From RHLJ01 sp965601955 (GTDB lineage: Bacteria; Bacteroidota; Rhodothermia; Balneolales; Balneolaceae), in assembly GCA_965601955.1 (NCBI GenBank), contig OZ271855.1, forward strand, positions 1,984,001 to 2,048,000: 64,000 bases of DNA. Direction: 5' to 3'. Positions 44,668 through 53,110 of the stretch are shown one piece after another. A model generated the notes under the pieces. It searched no databases. It saw only the letters and a program-made list of their open reading frames with translations, and was not told the origin of the DNA. How positions within the stretch are numbered: position 1 is the first letter of the stretch; each line of letters starts with the position of its first letter. The translations under genes and the position numbers were made by a program.

Positions 44668-47600
44668 TTACTTAATCAACAACATCTTTTTAGTGAGCAC
44701 CTCATCTCCAGCTGATAATCGATAAAAGTAAACTCCTGAAGTATACTGAGAAGCATCCCATGGAACGGAATAAGTTCCCGGAGTCAACCGGGAATCTATC
44801 AGAGTAGAAACAAGTTGCCCAAGGGTGTTAAAAATTTCCAGAGTTACCTGTGATGATTGTGGGATTCCAAACTCAATATTAGTACTTGGGTTAAACGGAT
44901 TTGGATAATTTTGAGATAACTCTAGGACATCTGGAATATCGTTCTCCAAACCTTCGGTATTATTGATTACCTGGTCGCTGTAGAAATACACATTATCAAT
45001 ATAAATCTCGTTGATCTCGGAGTTTCCAATAAATAGTAACTGGGCAAGATGCTCACGAGTAGTCATGTTTACGAAATCATCAATAGGGATATCGAAGCTT
45101 ATCCACTGGTTACTTACCAGTTGAGGAGTTGAATCATCACCATAGAATAGTTCATCCTCAACATCATCTCCGCCACTCCATACACCGTTAGCACCAAAGT
45201 CGACCAGCTTGACACTAAATTCAGAACCAGGAGTGACAACATCAGAGGTCCACATGTCGAAGCGGAGGTTGGTAAGATTGGTTCCATCAATGGTTTCCGC
45301 AATAAATTCTATTCCTGCGAAGGTAAGGTTGGAATAGTACTTTACATCGTCCCCGTCAATAACAATATCTTCAAGATTTGCCTGATCCCATCCAGCAGAC
45401 CAGGTATCGACAGGAACATTATCGTAGGCATTACTAAAGAGTGATATCACTTTATTAGCATCGTGAGTTGGGGTAGGGGCAGAGGTTACCGCTGTATTTC
45501 TACCGAAGTAAAGGTTATCGAAGAAGACAGTCCCATTTCCTTCAATCTTAATCTGGAATACTTCTGAAAGGTCAACAATCTCAGAGTATTCGGATAGAGG
45601 AATATCTACACTCTGCCAGCTCCCATTCTTTATTGAAATCTCATAGGGTGTTTCTTGTGGACCTGGACTAATGAGGTAAATCAAAAGCTCAGAGGAATCC
45701 TCGGTCCAATAATCGAGATGGAACCACTCCATCTCCGAGGCATCTACTGACTCTCCAAACTCGGTTCCCTGGTAGTTTAGATTCTCGTATTTCAATGTGC
45801 TATCACCAGCAATTTCCAAGATAGAAGTAGTGGTTAATTGCTGCCAGTCCGGGTTAAAATTGGTGCCAGGTATATTTGTATAAGCTTCACTAAATATTGA
45901 TATAACATTTTCTGGCTCTAGTATCGGGGTAGGGGCAGCAGCTTGTGGTCCGGCTGGAACGGGACTGTCGGCATAGAAGAAAATATCATCGACTAATACG
46001 GTTCCATGACCTTCAAATCTTAGTTCAGTGACTGCAAATAAATCTACTCCGGAGAATGTAGTTAGTGGTATGCGAACACTTTGCCATTCATCATAAACGA
46101 TACTAAAATCATATTTCTCTTCTCCACTCTCACTTACCAGAAAGAGGGATAACTCATTAGAACTACTCGTCCAGTAATGTACATGCAAGGTATCTCGTGA
46201 GGATACATTTTGAGGTATGTCTAACTCAGTAGTTTGCAGATCAAGGATATCATATCTAAGCATATTGTTACCGCTACTTGGCACAATAGTAGTAACAGTA
46301 GTTTGACCTTCATCCACGTTGAAATCTGCAGCTGTAGAACTTGGATAAGTATCACTAAAAATGGAAATTACATTTTCGGGATCAATTGTTGGAATAGGAG
46401 CAGGGCTGAGCGAATCAGCAACCATAGCAGTGCTGTAGGTTCCCATTGCACCAGCATCAACGTTAAAAGAGAAGCCGTCAGTGAAGGTAATGAGCCGTTC
46501 TGAAGCTCCGGCATTATAGGCTACATAGGTAGTATCGTCACTATCATTAACAAAAACTCCATAGGTGGGGATATCGGCGTACACTTCAGTATTGAAATGC
46601 CCCATTTCTTTCAAATTGAATAACCAATGGAGAGTATGTGCTCTCGATTCCCCATCAAATGGCTCGTAATCATTATCAGCCTCATAGTAGGAGATAGCAA
46701 GGTCCGGATCAGATAGAGCAAGGAATGACCACATTACATCTTGCCAGGTAGTAGGTTGGCCACCTAGATCGGTGACCATAGAATTGTAGTTCGCTAATAC
46801 ATAGTCAGGTTCTCTTCCTAAATAAAATGAAGAGGCAGTAATTGGCAGGATATTGATACCATGAATGAACTCAGGTCTTTCTCCAAACCAGGTATCATGA
46901 CCACCTTCATTTCCCCACACTCTACCCAAAGCATTTTTTGTATAGTCATCGGGGAATACCTCGCCATCCACATCAAACCAATACTGTTCAACAGCTTCAG
47001 TCTCAGTAGTGTACAGGAAGATGCCAAGGTCCCTTATCTCTTCTTGTCCTGTCATCTCTCCCCAAAGTATTAATGCAGAAGCGTAATTCATTGATTCTGA
47101 GCTCGATTCCTGATTATTACCATTTGCGAAATCGGCATGCCCGGAGGCCCATGAATGCCCAGCATAAGTATCATGATTTCTTAGAAATGGGAACATCTCA
47201 TCGGTCCTATCCCAATTGCTGGCATTCCTGATGAGCAAGTTCACCATTCCACCCCAGTTATCCTGTGACGCCCACGCGCTGTCATATTGTGCGATAGTAG
47301 CAGCGGCCATTATTGCATACCCTGCATGGAAATGCTGGTCATTTAGCTGGTTATCAGCACCAAAACCACTTGGGAAACCGGTTAATGAGTTCCAGGAAGA
47401 GTTGTAGTAATATTCCTGGGTACCACCAACAGTGAACCAGTCTTCAAGCCTCAATTTCAGTTCCGAAATGAAATGATCCTTTTCACCCACTGCTCCAAGC
47501 TGGTCGGCAATATGAACCAGTTGAGCAAATTTCCCCATTTCAACACCGCTTTCATAGGTTCCTTTGCCTCCAGTCAGAGTTTCAGTAGCCGCATCCTGAA

Positions 47601-48678
47601 CATATTCCAGGAGCTGGATTCGATCATAACTCCCGAGGTCCGGAAGAGAAGGTAATGTGCCAGAAAACATCACTTCTGTGGTAAATGTGTTTCCTTCAAG
47701 TACTTTCATTTCACCACGAGGGGATTCATAGGTGTAACTTGTAAGAACATCGGAAGTATTTAGCCATTGATGTCTATACAAAGCAGTGAGTGTTTCATCG
47801 GTATTTGAAACTGCGCTGTCCATAAGCACAGTTTCGTAAGTATAAGTTGTTGTAACTAGGCTAGAACTCTCATCATATTCCCAATCAACTGTACTATTCG
47901 TAACAAATGCGTAGGCATGACTTCTAAATAGTTCCAGCGTGGCCGAGGTAGTATCTGGTAGAAGGGCAATAGAAAAGAAATTCTTTCCATTTAATGTAGA
48001 CTCGAACACATCTGTTCCTGTCCATTCAGAACCTGTTGGTGCAAAAATACCATAGTGCCTTCCGCTAATGGTAAGACCTAATACTTCATTTTCGTTGTGC
48101 CAAAGCTCATGAGACTGGCTAGGATCGATTTCAGCATTACCTCCTGAGACCGTAAAAAATGCATAGGGCAGACCGTGTCCAAAAGTTGCTCTCATAGAAG
48201 CCGAATCATCTTCCCAAAGTGCGGTAACAGTCCAATCACCATAATCTTCAGTCAAAGTTTCTGTGGCACTAAGGCCGGTTACTCCTACTTGTAGCTGTTG
48301 AGAAAAAGGAAACTCATAATTATTTACTTGTAGAATATGAGTGCTTGTATATCCGATTTGTAAACCAGTGCTAATCGACTTAAAGGTGATTGGATGAGCA
48401 TAAATGTTATTGGAGTGAGGATTGATATTGTATGGAAAGATTAAGCTACTCCAGAAGTCATTAGTTTGAATTGGTTTATCAAATGGGTCTGTAACCTTTG
48501 GTGATATTTCTGCACCTGCAGAATTCTGTGGGTTCCTGCCACCATCAGGAAGAACGGTTGTGTAATTACCTTGGCCAATTGTAACCGTTTGAGCTGCGGT
48601 ATGATTGTGAAACAGAAAAGTGGCTCCAAAGAGTAGTGCAAAACTTAGTAGAAATCGAAAAATAATACGCGTTGGCAT
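44668..48678 (-). CDS. GH81 endo-beta-1,3-glucanase (laminarinase) with three binding modules and type IX sorting domain
   Basis: A 1336-residue secreted enzyme cleaving beta-1,3-glucans such as laminarin. The signal peptide (1-30) is followed by a GH81 domain to about 730. The family signature LNDQHFHAGYAIMAAA is near 440, and the active-site region SSSESMNYASALILWGE near 520, with its catalytic Glu. Three tandem beta-sandwich modules (about 763-905, 916-1060, 1069-1240) each open with [KE]-N-V-I-S-[IL]-F-S and end VxxDxxxFY-like, and are probably glucan-binding. The C-terminus (about 1249-1336) is a type A sorting domain (LSQNYPNPFNPSTNIEF, KKMLLIK), which marks secretion by the type IX system. 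Confidence 0.92.
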   Translation of the reverse strand: MPTRIIFRFLLSFALLFGATFLFHNHTAAQTVTIGQGNYTTVLPDGGRNPQNSAGAEISPKVTDPFDKPIQTNDFWSSLIFPYNINPHSNNIYAHPITFKSISTGLQIGYTSTHILQVNNYEFPFSQQLQVGVTGLSATETLTEDYGDWTVTALWEDDSASMRATFGHGLPYAFFTVSGGNAEIDPSQSHELWHNENEVLGLTISGRHYGIFAPTGSEWTGTDVFESTLNGKNFFSIALLPDTTSATLELFRSHAYAFVTNSTVDWEYDESSSLVTTTYTYETVLMDSAVSNTDETLTALYRHQWLNTSDVLTSYTYESPRGEMKVLEGNTFTTEVMFSGTLPSLPDLGSYDRIQLLEYVQDAATETLTGGKGTYESGVEMGKFAQLVHIADQLGAVGEKDHFISELKLRLEDWFTVGGTQEYYYNSSWNSLTGFPSGFGADNQLNDQHFHAGYAIMAAATIAQYDSAWASQDNWGGMVNLLIRNASNWDRTDEMFPFLRNHDTYAGHSWASGHADFANGNNQESSSESMNYASALILWGEMTGQEEIRDLGIFLYTTETEAVEQYWFDVDGEVFPDDYTKNALGRVWGNEGGHDTWFGERPEFIHGINILPITASSFYLGREPDYVLANYNSMVTDLGGQPTTWQDVMWSFLALSDPDLAISYYEADNDYEPFDGESRAHTLHWLFNLKEMGHFNTEVYADIPTYGVFVNDSDDTTYVAYNAGASERLITFTDGFSFNVDAGAMGTYSTAMVADSLSPAPIPTIDPENVISIFSDTYPSSTAADFNVDEGQTTVTTIVPSSGNNMLRYDILDLQTTELDIPQNVSSRDTLHVHYWTSSSNELSLFLVSESGEEKYDFSIVYDEWQSVRIPLTTFSGVDLFAVTELRFEGHGTVLVDDIFFYADSPVPAGPQAAAPTPILEPENVISIFSEAYTNIPGTNFNPDWQQLTTTSILEIAGDSTLKYENLNYQGTEFGESVDASEMEWFHLDYWTEDSSELLIYLISPGPQETPYEISIKNGSWQSVDIPLSEYSEIVDLSEVFQIKIEGNGTVFFDNLYFGRNTAVTSAPTPTHDANKVISLFSNAYDNVPVDTWSAGWDQANLEDIVIDGDDVKYYSNLTFAGIEFIAETIDGTNLTNLRFDMWTSDVVTPGSEFSVKLVDFGANGVWSGGDDVEDELFYGDDSTPQLVSNQWISFDIPIDDFVNMTTREHLAQLLFIGNSEINEIYIDNVYFYSDQVINNTEGLENDIPDVLELSQNYPNPFNPSTNIEFGIPQSSQVTLEIFNTLGQLVSTLIDSRLTPGTYSVPWDASQYTSGVYFYRLSAGDEVLTKKMLLIK

Positions 48679-48856
48679 CTTGGTTGGTTTATTCTTGATG
48701 AAACGCTAATTAAGCTATAACAGAGCAAATAATCCAGATATTGAGGGTGGTCAAAGCAAGATATTAATTGTCATGATACCGCGAATATTTCTCAGGATGG
48801 GTGTTGATCATTCGTTTTCTATATCCTTGAAGAACACTTCCAGGCCCTTGATCTGT

Positions 48857-49546
48857 CTATTGAGTCAACAGGTGCCTCAATACATCCAGCGAGTTTTTTG
48901 ATACCTCTTCAACAAATTCGGTGAAGTCTACTGTAGCGCTATGATCGGCTTTATCTGAGATGGTTCGGATGATGAGGAATGGAGTTTTATTCAGGGTACA
49001 AACAAAACCGACGGCTGCTCCTTCCATTTCTACGGCATCTCCTTCAAGTTCAGAGGTTAGATAATCTAAGGCTGAGCTATCTGTCAAAAACTGGTCTCCG
49101 GTTAATACTCTACCGGTATGAATGGTGTGCTGAGTAGGAGCCTGAGAAGCTTTCATGATTAAGGTGCTGTCGCAATTAAAAAAACGATACTGGGTGTAGG
49201 GGACTGTTCCCCTGGGGATTCCAATCCCCGTTGCATCTAAATCGTGCTGAATACAATCCTTAGCTATTATGATATCTCCAATTTCATAATCAGGATTTAG
49301 GGCACCGGCTACTCCGGTAAAAATCAATGACTCAGGAGCATAAAGCTCAATAAGTTTTTGAGTAGTAAGTGCAGCAAACACCTTTCCAACACCACATTTA
49401 ACAATAACTACTTCTCTTTCAAATAATATTCCCTCATGAAAAGTGATCTCGCTCCATGTTCTCTCATTTCTATTGGTAAGATGAGATAGAAGCTCCTGGA
49501 TTTCTTCATCCAATGCACCAATAATAGCTATTCTAGATGTGGGCAC
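48857..49546 (-). CDS. mtnN: 5'-methylthioadenosine/S-adenosylhomocysteine nucleosidase
   Basis: Removes adenine from methylthioadenosine and S-adenosylhomocysteine in methionine salvage and the activated-methyl cycle. Its 229 residues match the family. The N-terminal IGALDEEI holds the general acid Glu (14 or 15). IFTGVAGAL and VEMEGAAVG (Glu175) bind the ribose, and Asp198 in TISDKAD protonates adenine. It is the last gene of a six-gene minus-strand run and starts 2 bases after the PepSY-like gene. The first upstream neighbours have no obvious metabolic link. Confidence 0.95.
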   Translation of the reverse strand: MPTSRIAIIGALDEEIQELLSHLTNRNERTWSEITFHEGILFEREVVIVKCGVGKVFAALTTQKLIELYAPESLIFTGVAGALNPDYEIGDIIIAKDCIQHDLDATGIGIPRGTVPYTQYRFFNCDSTLIMKASQAPTQHTIHTGRVLTGDQFLTDSSALDYLTSELEGDAVEMEGAAVGFVCTLNKTPFLIIRTISDKADHSATVDFTEFVEEVSKNSLDVLRHLLTQ

Positions 49547-49548
49547 AA

Positions 49549-50079
49549 TTAGCTTCGATTTTTAAATCTTTTCCGGTTTCTTCTCTTATTTAGATATGGG
49601 ATGAAAAACATATAGATCCCTGTTATCCATAGAATAGTAACAATGATCCCTGTGGGTAAGAAGATCCAAAGTTTGGCTGATTCATGGAACCAGGAACCAT
49701 CATGAATAGCTTCGATAATATCGGAGCGTCTGTATTCCGCCTGAAGTATTGTTCCCGTTTCAGTATCTATTTGTATTTCCCAGTGATTTACAGCCCGTAC
49801 TTTTACCATGCCCTTATCCGGCCTGACATCTAATCGGTCTATATCCTCCCAGGACGAAATCTCTGCTTCGGGCACTGACTTTGAAGCTTCGAGGATTTCT
49901 TCAAAAGTAATAGAAGGGATATTAGACACTCCCTCCATTGAAGCAGGTTGTATCCATGCCACGTCTTTTTTCAGCTGCAGAAAGAGCCCTGAAATCAAAA
50001 CAATAAGAAATGGGAGCGCGATAATAATAGCTCCCCATCGATGAATTTTACGACTGTCGCGGCGAGAGTGCCAACTCAT
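49549..50079 (-). CDS. PepSY-associated transmembrane protein
   Basis: A 176-residue inner-membrane protein. The N-terminal RRDSRKIHRWGAIIIALPFLIVLISGLFLQLKK contains the PepSY_TM signature (basic His-Arg-Trp followed by a helix). A periplasmic PepSY-like domain is at about 50-125 (VRPDKGMVKVRAVNHWEIQID), and a second helix at about 135-160. This is the short form of a family whose long members reduce siderophores or have redox partners. It lies between the small barrel gene and mtnN, with 11 and 2 base gaps. Confidence 0.85.
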   Translation of the reverse strand: MSWHSRRDSRKIHRWGAIIIALPFLIVLISGLFLQLKKDVAWIQPASMEGVSNIPSITFEEILEASKSVPEAEISSWEDIDRLDVRPDKGMVKVRAVNHWEIQIDTETGTILQAEYRRSDIIEAIHDGSWFHESAKLWIFLPTGIIVTILWITGIYMFFIPYLNKRRNRKRFKNRS

Positions 50080-50090
50080 GTAATTTCTAG

Positions 50091-50561
50091 TTAGTTAAAG
50101 CGATATCTAAAACCTAAAGAGCTATCGAAAGTAAATGCTAAAGGATCGGTTACAGTTACAAATGGGCCTATGTCCATATAAAGTTCGAATGGCGAATTAT
50201 CAATCGCATATTCCAGGCCAACGGGAACTCGTATCGATAATGTTTCATCGGAGTTAGAGGCCGATCCGAATGATAAGCCTAAACCCACATAAGGAGATAA
50301 ATCTCCTGATCTAATATTAACATTCTCTGGATTTCTGTACGAAAGGTAGTTTATCTCAAAAGCAGCAGAATTGGCTCCGTCTGTAACAAAGAACCCAAGT
50401 GCACCAGTAATGGCGGAGTTGTCAGAAATTCCAAATTTGTAAGAAAGACCAACCGGGGAAATGAGTTCTCCACCTAAAGCAATGTCATTTTGTGCATGAG
50501 CACTTCCGGGTGCAATTAGTAGAATGGTGAGTATTAGTAATGAGAAAATCGTCTTTTTCAT
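50091..50561 (-). CDS. Small outer-membrane beta-barrel protein
   Basis: A 156-residue protein with a signal peptide (1-23, ending Ala-His-Ala-Gln). The remaining 130 residues have about eight amphipathic strands (e.g. SPYVGLGLSFG, VPVGLEYAI) and end RYRFN, as in OmpA-like or OmpX-like eight-strand barrels. It has no OmpA peptidoglycan domain. It is part of the run of minus-strand genes and has no specific function I can name. Confidence 0.75.
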   Translation of the reverse strand: MKKTIFSLLILTILLIAPGSAHAQNDIALGGELISPVGLSYKFGISDNSAITGALGFFVTDGANSAAFEINYLSYRNPENVNIRSGDLSPYVGLGLSFGSASNSDETLSIRVPVGLEYAIDNSPFELYMDIGPFVTVTDPLAFTFDSSLGFRYRFN

Positions 50562-50584
50562 GATTGAGGTAGCTTTAATTGAAA

Positions 50585-50773
50585 TTAGTAATCAAGTCCA
50601 GGTTGAGTAATAGTGAAATCTTCGTCAGCTTTTGCTTTAACCACCATTTCTTCAACGTCCTTTAATAGTTGCTTAGCGTCAAAAATGATCCCGTCTTTAA
50701 TGGTATAAACCACGCCACCATGGCGTTTGATGTCATTATTTTCACCAATAAGATTAGTCCCTCGGATTATCAT
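50585..50773 (-). pseudogene. 62-residue remnant resembling the C-terminus of an amidohydrolase
   Basis: The 62 codons begin with an ATG, but the product matches only the tail of metal-dependent amidohydrolases. GGVVYTIKDGIIFDAKQLLKDVEEMV corresponds to the last strand and helix that close the small beta domain of such enzymes. The catalytic barrel is missing, and the 60 bases upstream hold no more of it before the ogt gene. It may be a decayed gene or a small protein domesticated from one. The frame is intact, so it could still be translated. The identification is by recall of the family tail. Confidence 0.5.
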
Positions 50774-50833
50774 TTCATCAAAAATTTAGAATTTCAAAAA
50801 GTATAAAAAGGATAGGATTAGCGCCGTAAATAG

Positions 50834-51292
50834 TTATAAAAGTAGTGCGCCTTCATGTTTAAGCAGCCACTCTTTTCGGTGAAGCCCTCCGGCATATCCA
50901 ACGAGTTTGTTATCTGACCCAATAACCCGATGGCATGGAATTACAACGGCAATTGGGTTTTTGCCATTTGCACTACCTACAGCTTGGGCAAAATTCTTAT
51001 CTCCTAGTTTTTGAGCAATAGTTCCATAGGTAGTTGTAGCCCCATGAGGTATACTTTTGAGCTCATTCCATACATCCTCTTCAAATTTAGTGCCTCCGGA
51101 GTTAATCGGTAAATCAAATTGATTTCGATGACCATCGAAATACTCTTTCAATTGAGTACGGGCTGATTCTGTGTGAATATCAGGATCTTCAGGGCCATCA
51201 GTGTCCTGGAATTTTATCTCGGTAATTCCTTCTCCGTTTGAAAGAATTCTTAGATAGCCGATAGGGGTTTTTAGGTAGCTTTGGTAAGTCAA
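50834..51292 (-). CDS. ogt: Methylated-DNA--protein-cysteine methyltransferase
   Basis: Repairs O6-methylguanine by transferring the alkyl group to itself. The 152-residue protein has an N-terminal ribonuclease-like half and the conserved active site VIPCHRVIG with acceptor Cys120. KNFAQAVGSANGKNP holds the recognition helix, and GYAGGLHRKEWLL the terminal helix. There is no Ada-type regulatory domain. It starts 6 bases after the LEA14-like gene and shares its transcript direction. Confidence 0.95.
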   Translation of the reverse strand: MTYQSYLKTPIGYLRILSNGEGITEIKFQDTDGPEDPDIHTESARTQLKEYFDGHRNQFDLPINSGGTKFEEDVWNELKSIPHGATTTYGTIAQKLGDKNFAQAVGSANGKNPIAVVIPCHRVIGSDNKLVGYAGGLHRKEWLLKHEGALLL

Positions 51293-51298
51293 TGTTTT

Positions 51299-52153
51299 TT
51301 ACTTGATGATGTTAACAATACCACTTTTATCAAAATTAAATGAGGAAGTTTGAAAAAGAGGGAAGTCGGCTCCAAGATTGGCCGCACCTTTGATAGAATA
51401 TTCGAAAGTATCTTTCCGTAATGCATTATAGGCTGCCATACCCGCTTGCAAAAAGTTCAAACTTATGGGGACACTTACCGAACTAGATTGTTTTTCTCCA
51501 ATAGATATCTGCTCTTCAATGGTACCGGAAATTGGGCTCAGACCATTTAGGTCCACCTTATAATCAAGGGAATTGAGGTTTAACCCAAAGGAATTGGGGT
51601 TTTCAATTCCCAGGTTAATTTCAATATCAGCTTTAGTTAGCGATAAACTTTTTATTGAAACTCCTGAAAGAGACAAAGAAGGTGCTTTAACTATCGGGAA
51701 GTTTCCTTCTTTTTCGATGGGGACTTCTATAAGTCCCAGTACAGGGAGGTTAACTCCTACAGCGCCCAGGAGGGCATAGCTTGCTTCGTCTTGAGATTTA
51801 AGGGAGGTAAATGTGTTATACAATTCCTCAAAAGTAAATGTGACTGGTATAGAAATAGTGCTAGCACTATTTGCATCAATCTGGGTATCCAGAGCTTGTA
51901 CTCCTTTCACGAATGAACTGGAATTGATCTGGAAGTCATATTCATAGGAAGCAAGGGAAAGAGCAAGCGCATTTGGGTTGTCTATTTCCACATCGAAGAG
52001 CAGTTCAACGTCTCTCAAAGAAATATTCGAAACCTTCATGTTTTCTACAGAGACGGTTGGTCTTTGAATAGAAGATAAATTTTTAAGCTCAGCACAATGT
52101 TGAAGAAAAAACCCGGCTAACACTAATAAAATCAGCTTTCTTGTAATGCCCAT
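51299..52153 (-). CDS. LEA type 2 (LEA14/WHy domain) lipoprotein
   Basis: A 284-residue protein with a lipoprotein signal (GFFLQHCAEL, Cys at about 20). Two tandem LEA14/WHy-type beta domains follow: about 35-150 (VSNISLRDVELLFDVEIDNPNALAL) and about 160-275 (LSLTKADIEINLGIENPNSFGL), each with the [DE]-[ILV]-x-[NG]-P-N-x-[FL] motif. The family is linked to desiccation or stress tolerance in plants; in bacteria the role is unclear. It is first in the six-gene minus-strand run. Confidence 0.88.
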   Translation of the reverse strand: MGITRKLILLVLAGFFLQHCAELKNLSSIQRPTVSVENMKVSNISLRDVELLFDVEIDNPNALALSLASYEYDFQINSSSFVKGVQALDTQIDANSASTISIPVTFTFEELYNTFTSLKSQDEASYALLGAVGVNLPVLGLIEVPIEKEGNFPIVKAPSLSLSGVSIKSLSLTKADIEINLGIENPNSFGLNLNSLDYKVDLNGLSPISGTIEEQISIGEKQSSSVSVPISLNFLQAGMAAYNALRKDTFEYSIKGAANLGADFPLFQTSSFNFDKSGIVNIIK

Positions 52154-52214
52154 CGCCCTTGAAATAGTTAAAATTAGGGCGGAAAACTAGGGAATAATTT
52201 TTTTTAAAAAAAAA

Positions 52215-52355
52215 TGTAACAGCTGAGCTTGGGCATACTCTTAATGCATAGCTAAGAGAGCATCTGTATAAACCTACAGAAGTTAGTCAACTAGTCACTC
52301 CTTAAGCTAAAAACCTAAAGCAAAGCTCCGGCCTGAACCACCGGAGCTTTTTTTT
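52215..52355 (+). ncRNA. Candidate small RNA with terminator
   Basis: A plus-strand non-coding stretch of about 140 bases has three ordered stem-loops. CTCTTA/TAAGAG is at 52238-52258, TCTGTA/TACAGA at 52263-52280, and a final strong hairpin at 52322-52350 is followed by eight T residues. No plus-strand gene precedes it (the upstream gene reads leftward), so the terminator needs an RNA of its own. No promoter was identified with confidence, and the 5' end is a guess. Known families (6S, SRP) were not recognised. Confidence 0.4.
52322..52355 (+). terminator. Strong Rho-independent terminator
   Basis: AAAGCTCCGG (52322-52331) and CCGGAGCTTT (52341-52350) form a 10-bp perfect stem, with T residues 52348-52355. 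The T-run is on the plus strand, so it ends plus-strand transcription. The minus-strand gene stop codon overlaps its end. Confidence 0.85.
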
Positions 52356-52587
52356 ATAAATTTCGTTTCAGCATTACCACATATATTTCCCGTTCCAGCT
52401 GTTCCAATTTAGACTCAGAAATTGCTATTGGGTTTCCTTTCAATGCATTGTTCAAGGCATTAATTACTGAGTTATAATTCATTCCAGCGCTCTCAATTAC
52501 TTCTCTATAGGTCATTTCATTTGCTACACAGGATGCCTTCCATTCTATTATCCTCTTTTTAATGTCAGTTTTACCTTGTTCGTGCAT
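52354..52587 (-). CDS. Small putative DNA-binding protein (77 residues)
   Basis: A basic 77-residue cytoplasmic protein. I do not recognise it by family, but MTYREVIESAGMNYNSVINALNNALKGN has the spacing of a helix-turn-helix. It is divergent from an HTH regulator, which supports a small repressor-like role. A near-consensus promoter (TTGACA, 17 bases, TATATT at 52624-52652) drives it, and an imperfect palindrome at 52600-52620 covers its expected transcription start. There is no clear ribosome-binding site before the ATG. Confidence 0.65.
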   Translation of the reverse strand: MHEQGKTDIKKRIIEWKASCVANEMTYREVIESAGMNYNSVINALNNALKGNPIAISESKLEQLEREIYVVMLKRNL

Positions 52588-52599
52588 TGTTTACATTTG

Positions 52600-52620
52600 G
52601 TTATCCAAAATTGGAATAAC
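52600..52620. promoter_or_regulatory. Candidate operator palindrome
   Basis: GTTATCCAA and TTGGAATAAC are inverted repeats with one base missing on the left. The site overlaps the start point of the minus promoter and the -35 element of the plus promoter, where a repressor could block both. Confidence 0.5.
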
Positions 52621-52639
52621 AATAATATACAATTATAAG
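52611..52639 (+). promoter_or_regulatory. Candidate promoter for the HTH regulator
   Basis: TTGGAA (52611-52616), a 17-base spacer and TATAAG (52634-52639). It overlaps the minus-strand promoter, so the two would compete for polymerase. The predicted start would be near 52646, right at the TTG proposed as start codon. Confidence 0.5.
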
Positions 52640-52652
52640 CAACTATTGTCAA
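52624..52652 (-). promoter_or_regulatory. Near-consensus promoter for the 77-residue gene
   Basis: On the minus strand TTGACA (52647-52652), exactly 17 bases, then TATATT (52624-52629). It is the best sigma-70-like promoter I noticed in the window. Confidence 0.65.
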
Positions 52653-53110
52653 CTTCAAAATCTAATATTTTCCATAGTTTCGGTCTAGCTTTGCAAGAAG
52701 CTCTGGATAGGAGTGGAGTAACTCCTGCATGGTTATCCAGGGAAGTTGGGAAGGACAAAGGGCAGATCAGCAAATATATCAATGGAAAAAGCACTCCAAA
52801 AAGAATAACACAGTTTGAGCTTTTAGAGCCTCTTCCTTTTACAATTACTAAAGATGGAAAGAATTGGATACTTGAGGAGATTTCCTCGGATACTGTAAAT
52901 GAGATAAGGGTTCCTTATACAAGCAAAGGCTACGGTGAAATTTCTATTCCGTTGAAGGACTTTTTTGATGACATCAAAAAGGTTGAGAAACTGTACAATG
53001 AGGCTATGAGAAACAAAAACCTTTCAGAAGATGAAAAGAAGCTTCAAATAGCGCTCATTGAAAAAGAGATTTACGCTCTAATTAAAAGTAAACTCGGTAG
53101 AGAAGCGTAA
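52646..53110 (+). CDS. Helix-turn-helix (XRE-like) transcriptional regulator
   Basis: A regulator of about 154 residues. The HTH is near the N-terminus (FGLALQEALDRSGVTPAWLSREVGKDKGQISKYINGKSTP), close to phage-repressor and XRE domains. A variable middle and a charged helical C-terminus (EKLYNEAMRNKNLSEDEKKLQ) probably give dimerisation. The frame is open back to an ATG at 52562, but that lies inside the divergent gene and upstream of both promoters, so I use the in-frame TTG at 52646, possibly leaderless. It overlaps the end of the convergent TonB receptor by 29 bases. No phage genes are nearby. Confidence 0.75.
   Translation: MSTSKSNIFHSFGLALQEALDRSGVTPAWLSREVGKDKGQISKYINGKSTPKRITQFELLEPLPFTITKDGKNWILEEISSDTVNEIRVPYTSKGYGEISIPLKDFFDDIKKVEKLYNEAMRNKNLSEDEKKLQIALIEKEIYALIKSKLGREA

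Noticed and set aside
30060..48678. A laminarin polysaccharide utilisation locus
   Set aside because: There is no SusD, no adjacent SusC and no shared operon; only two unlinked glycosidases support it.
52562..52645. Upstream ATG start for the HTH regulator
   Set aside because: It would begin inside the divergent 77-residue gene and upstream of both predicted promoters, and adds 28 residues unlike any HTH protein.
52200..53110. Prophage or integrated element around the regulator pair
   Set aside because: No integrase, structural, replication or attachment-site sequences are present, and the flanking genes are ordinary chromosomal ones.
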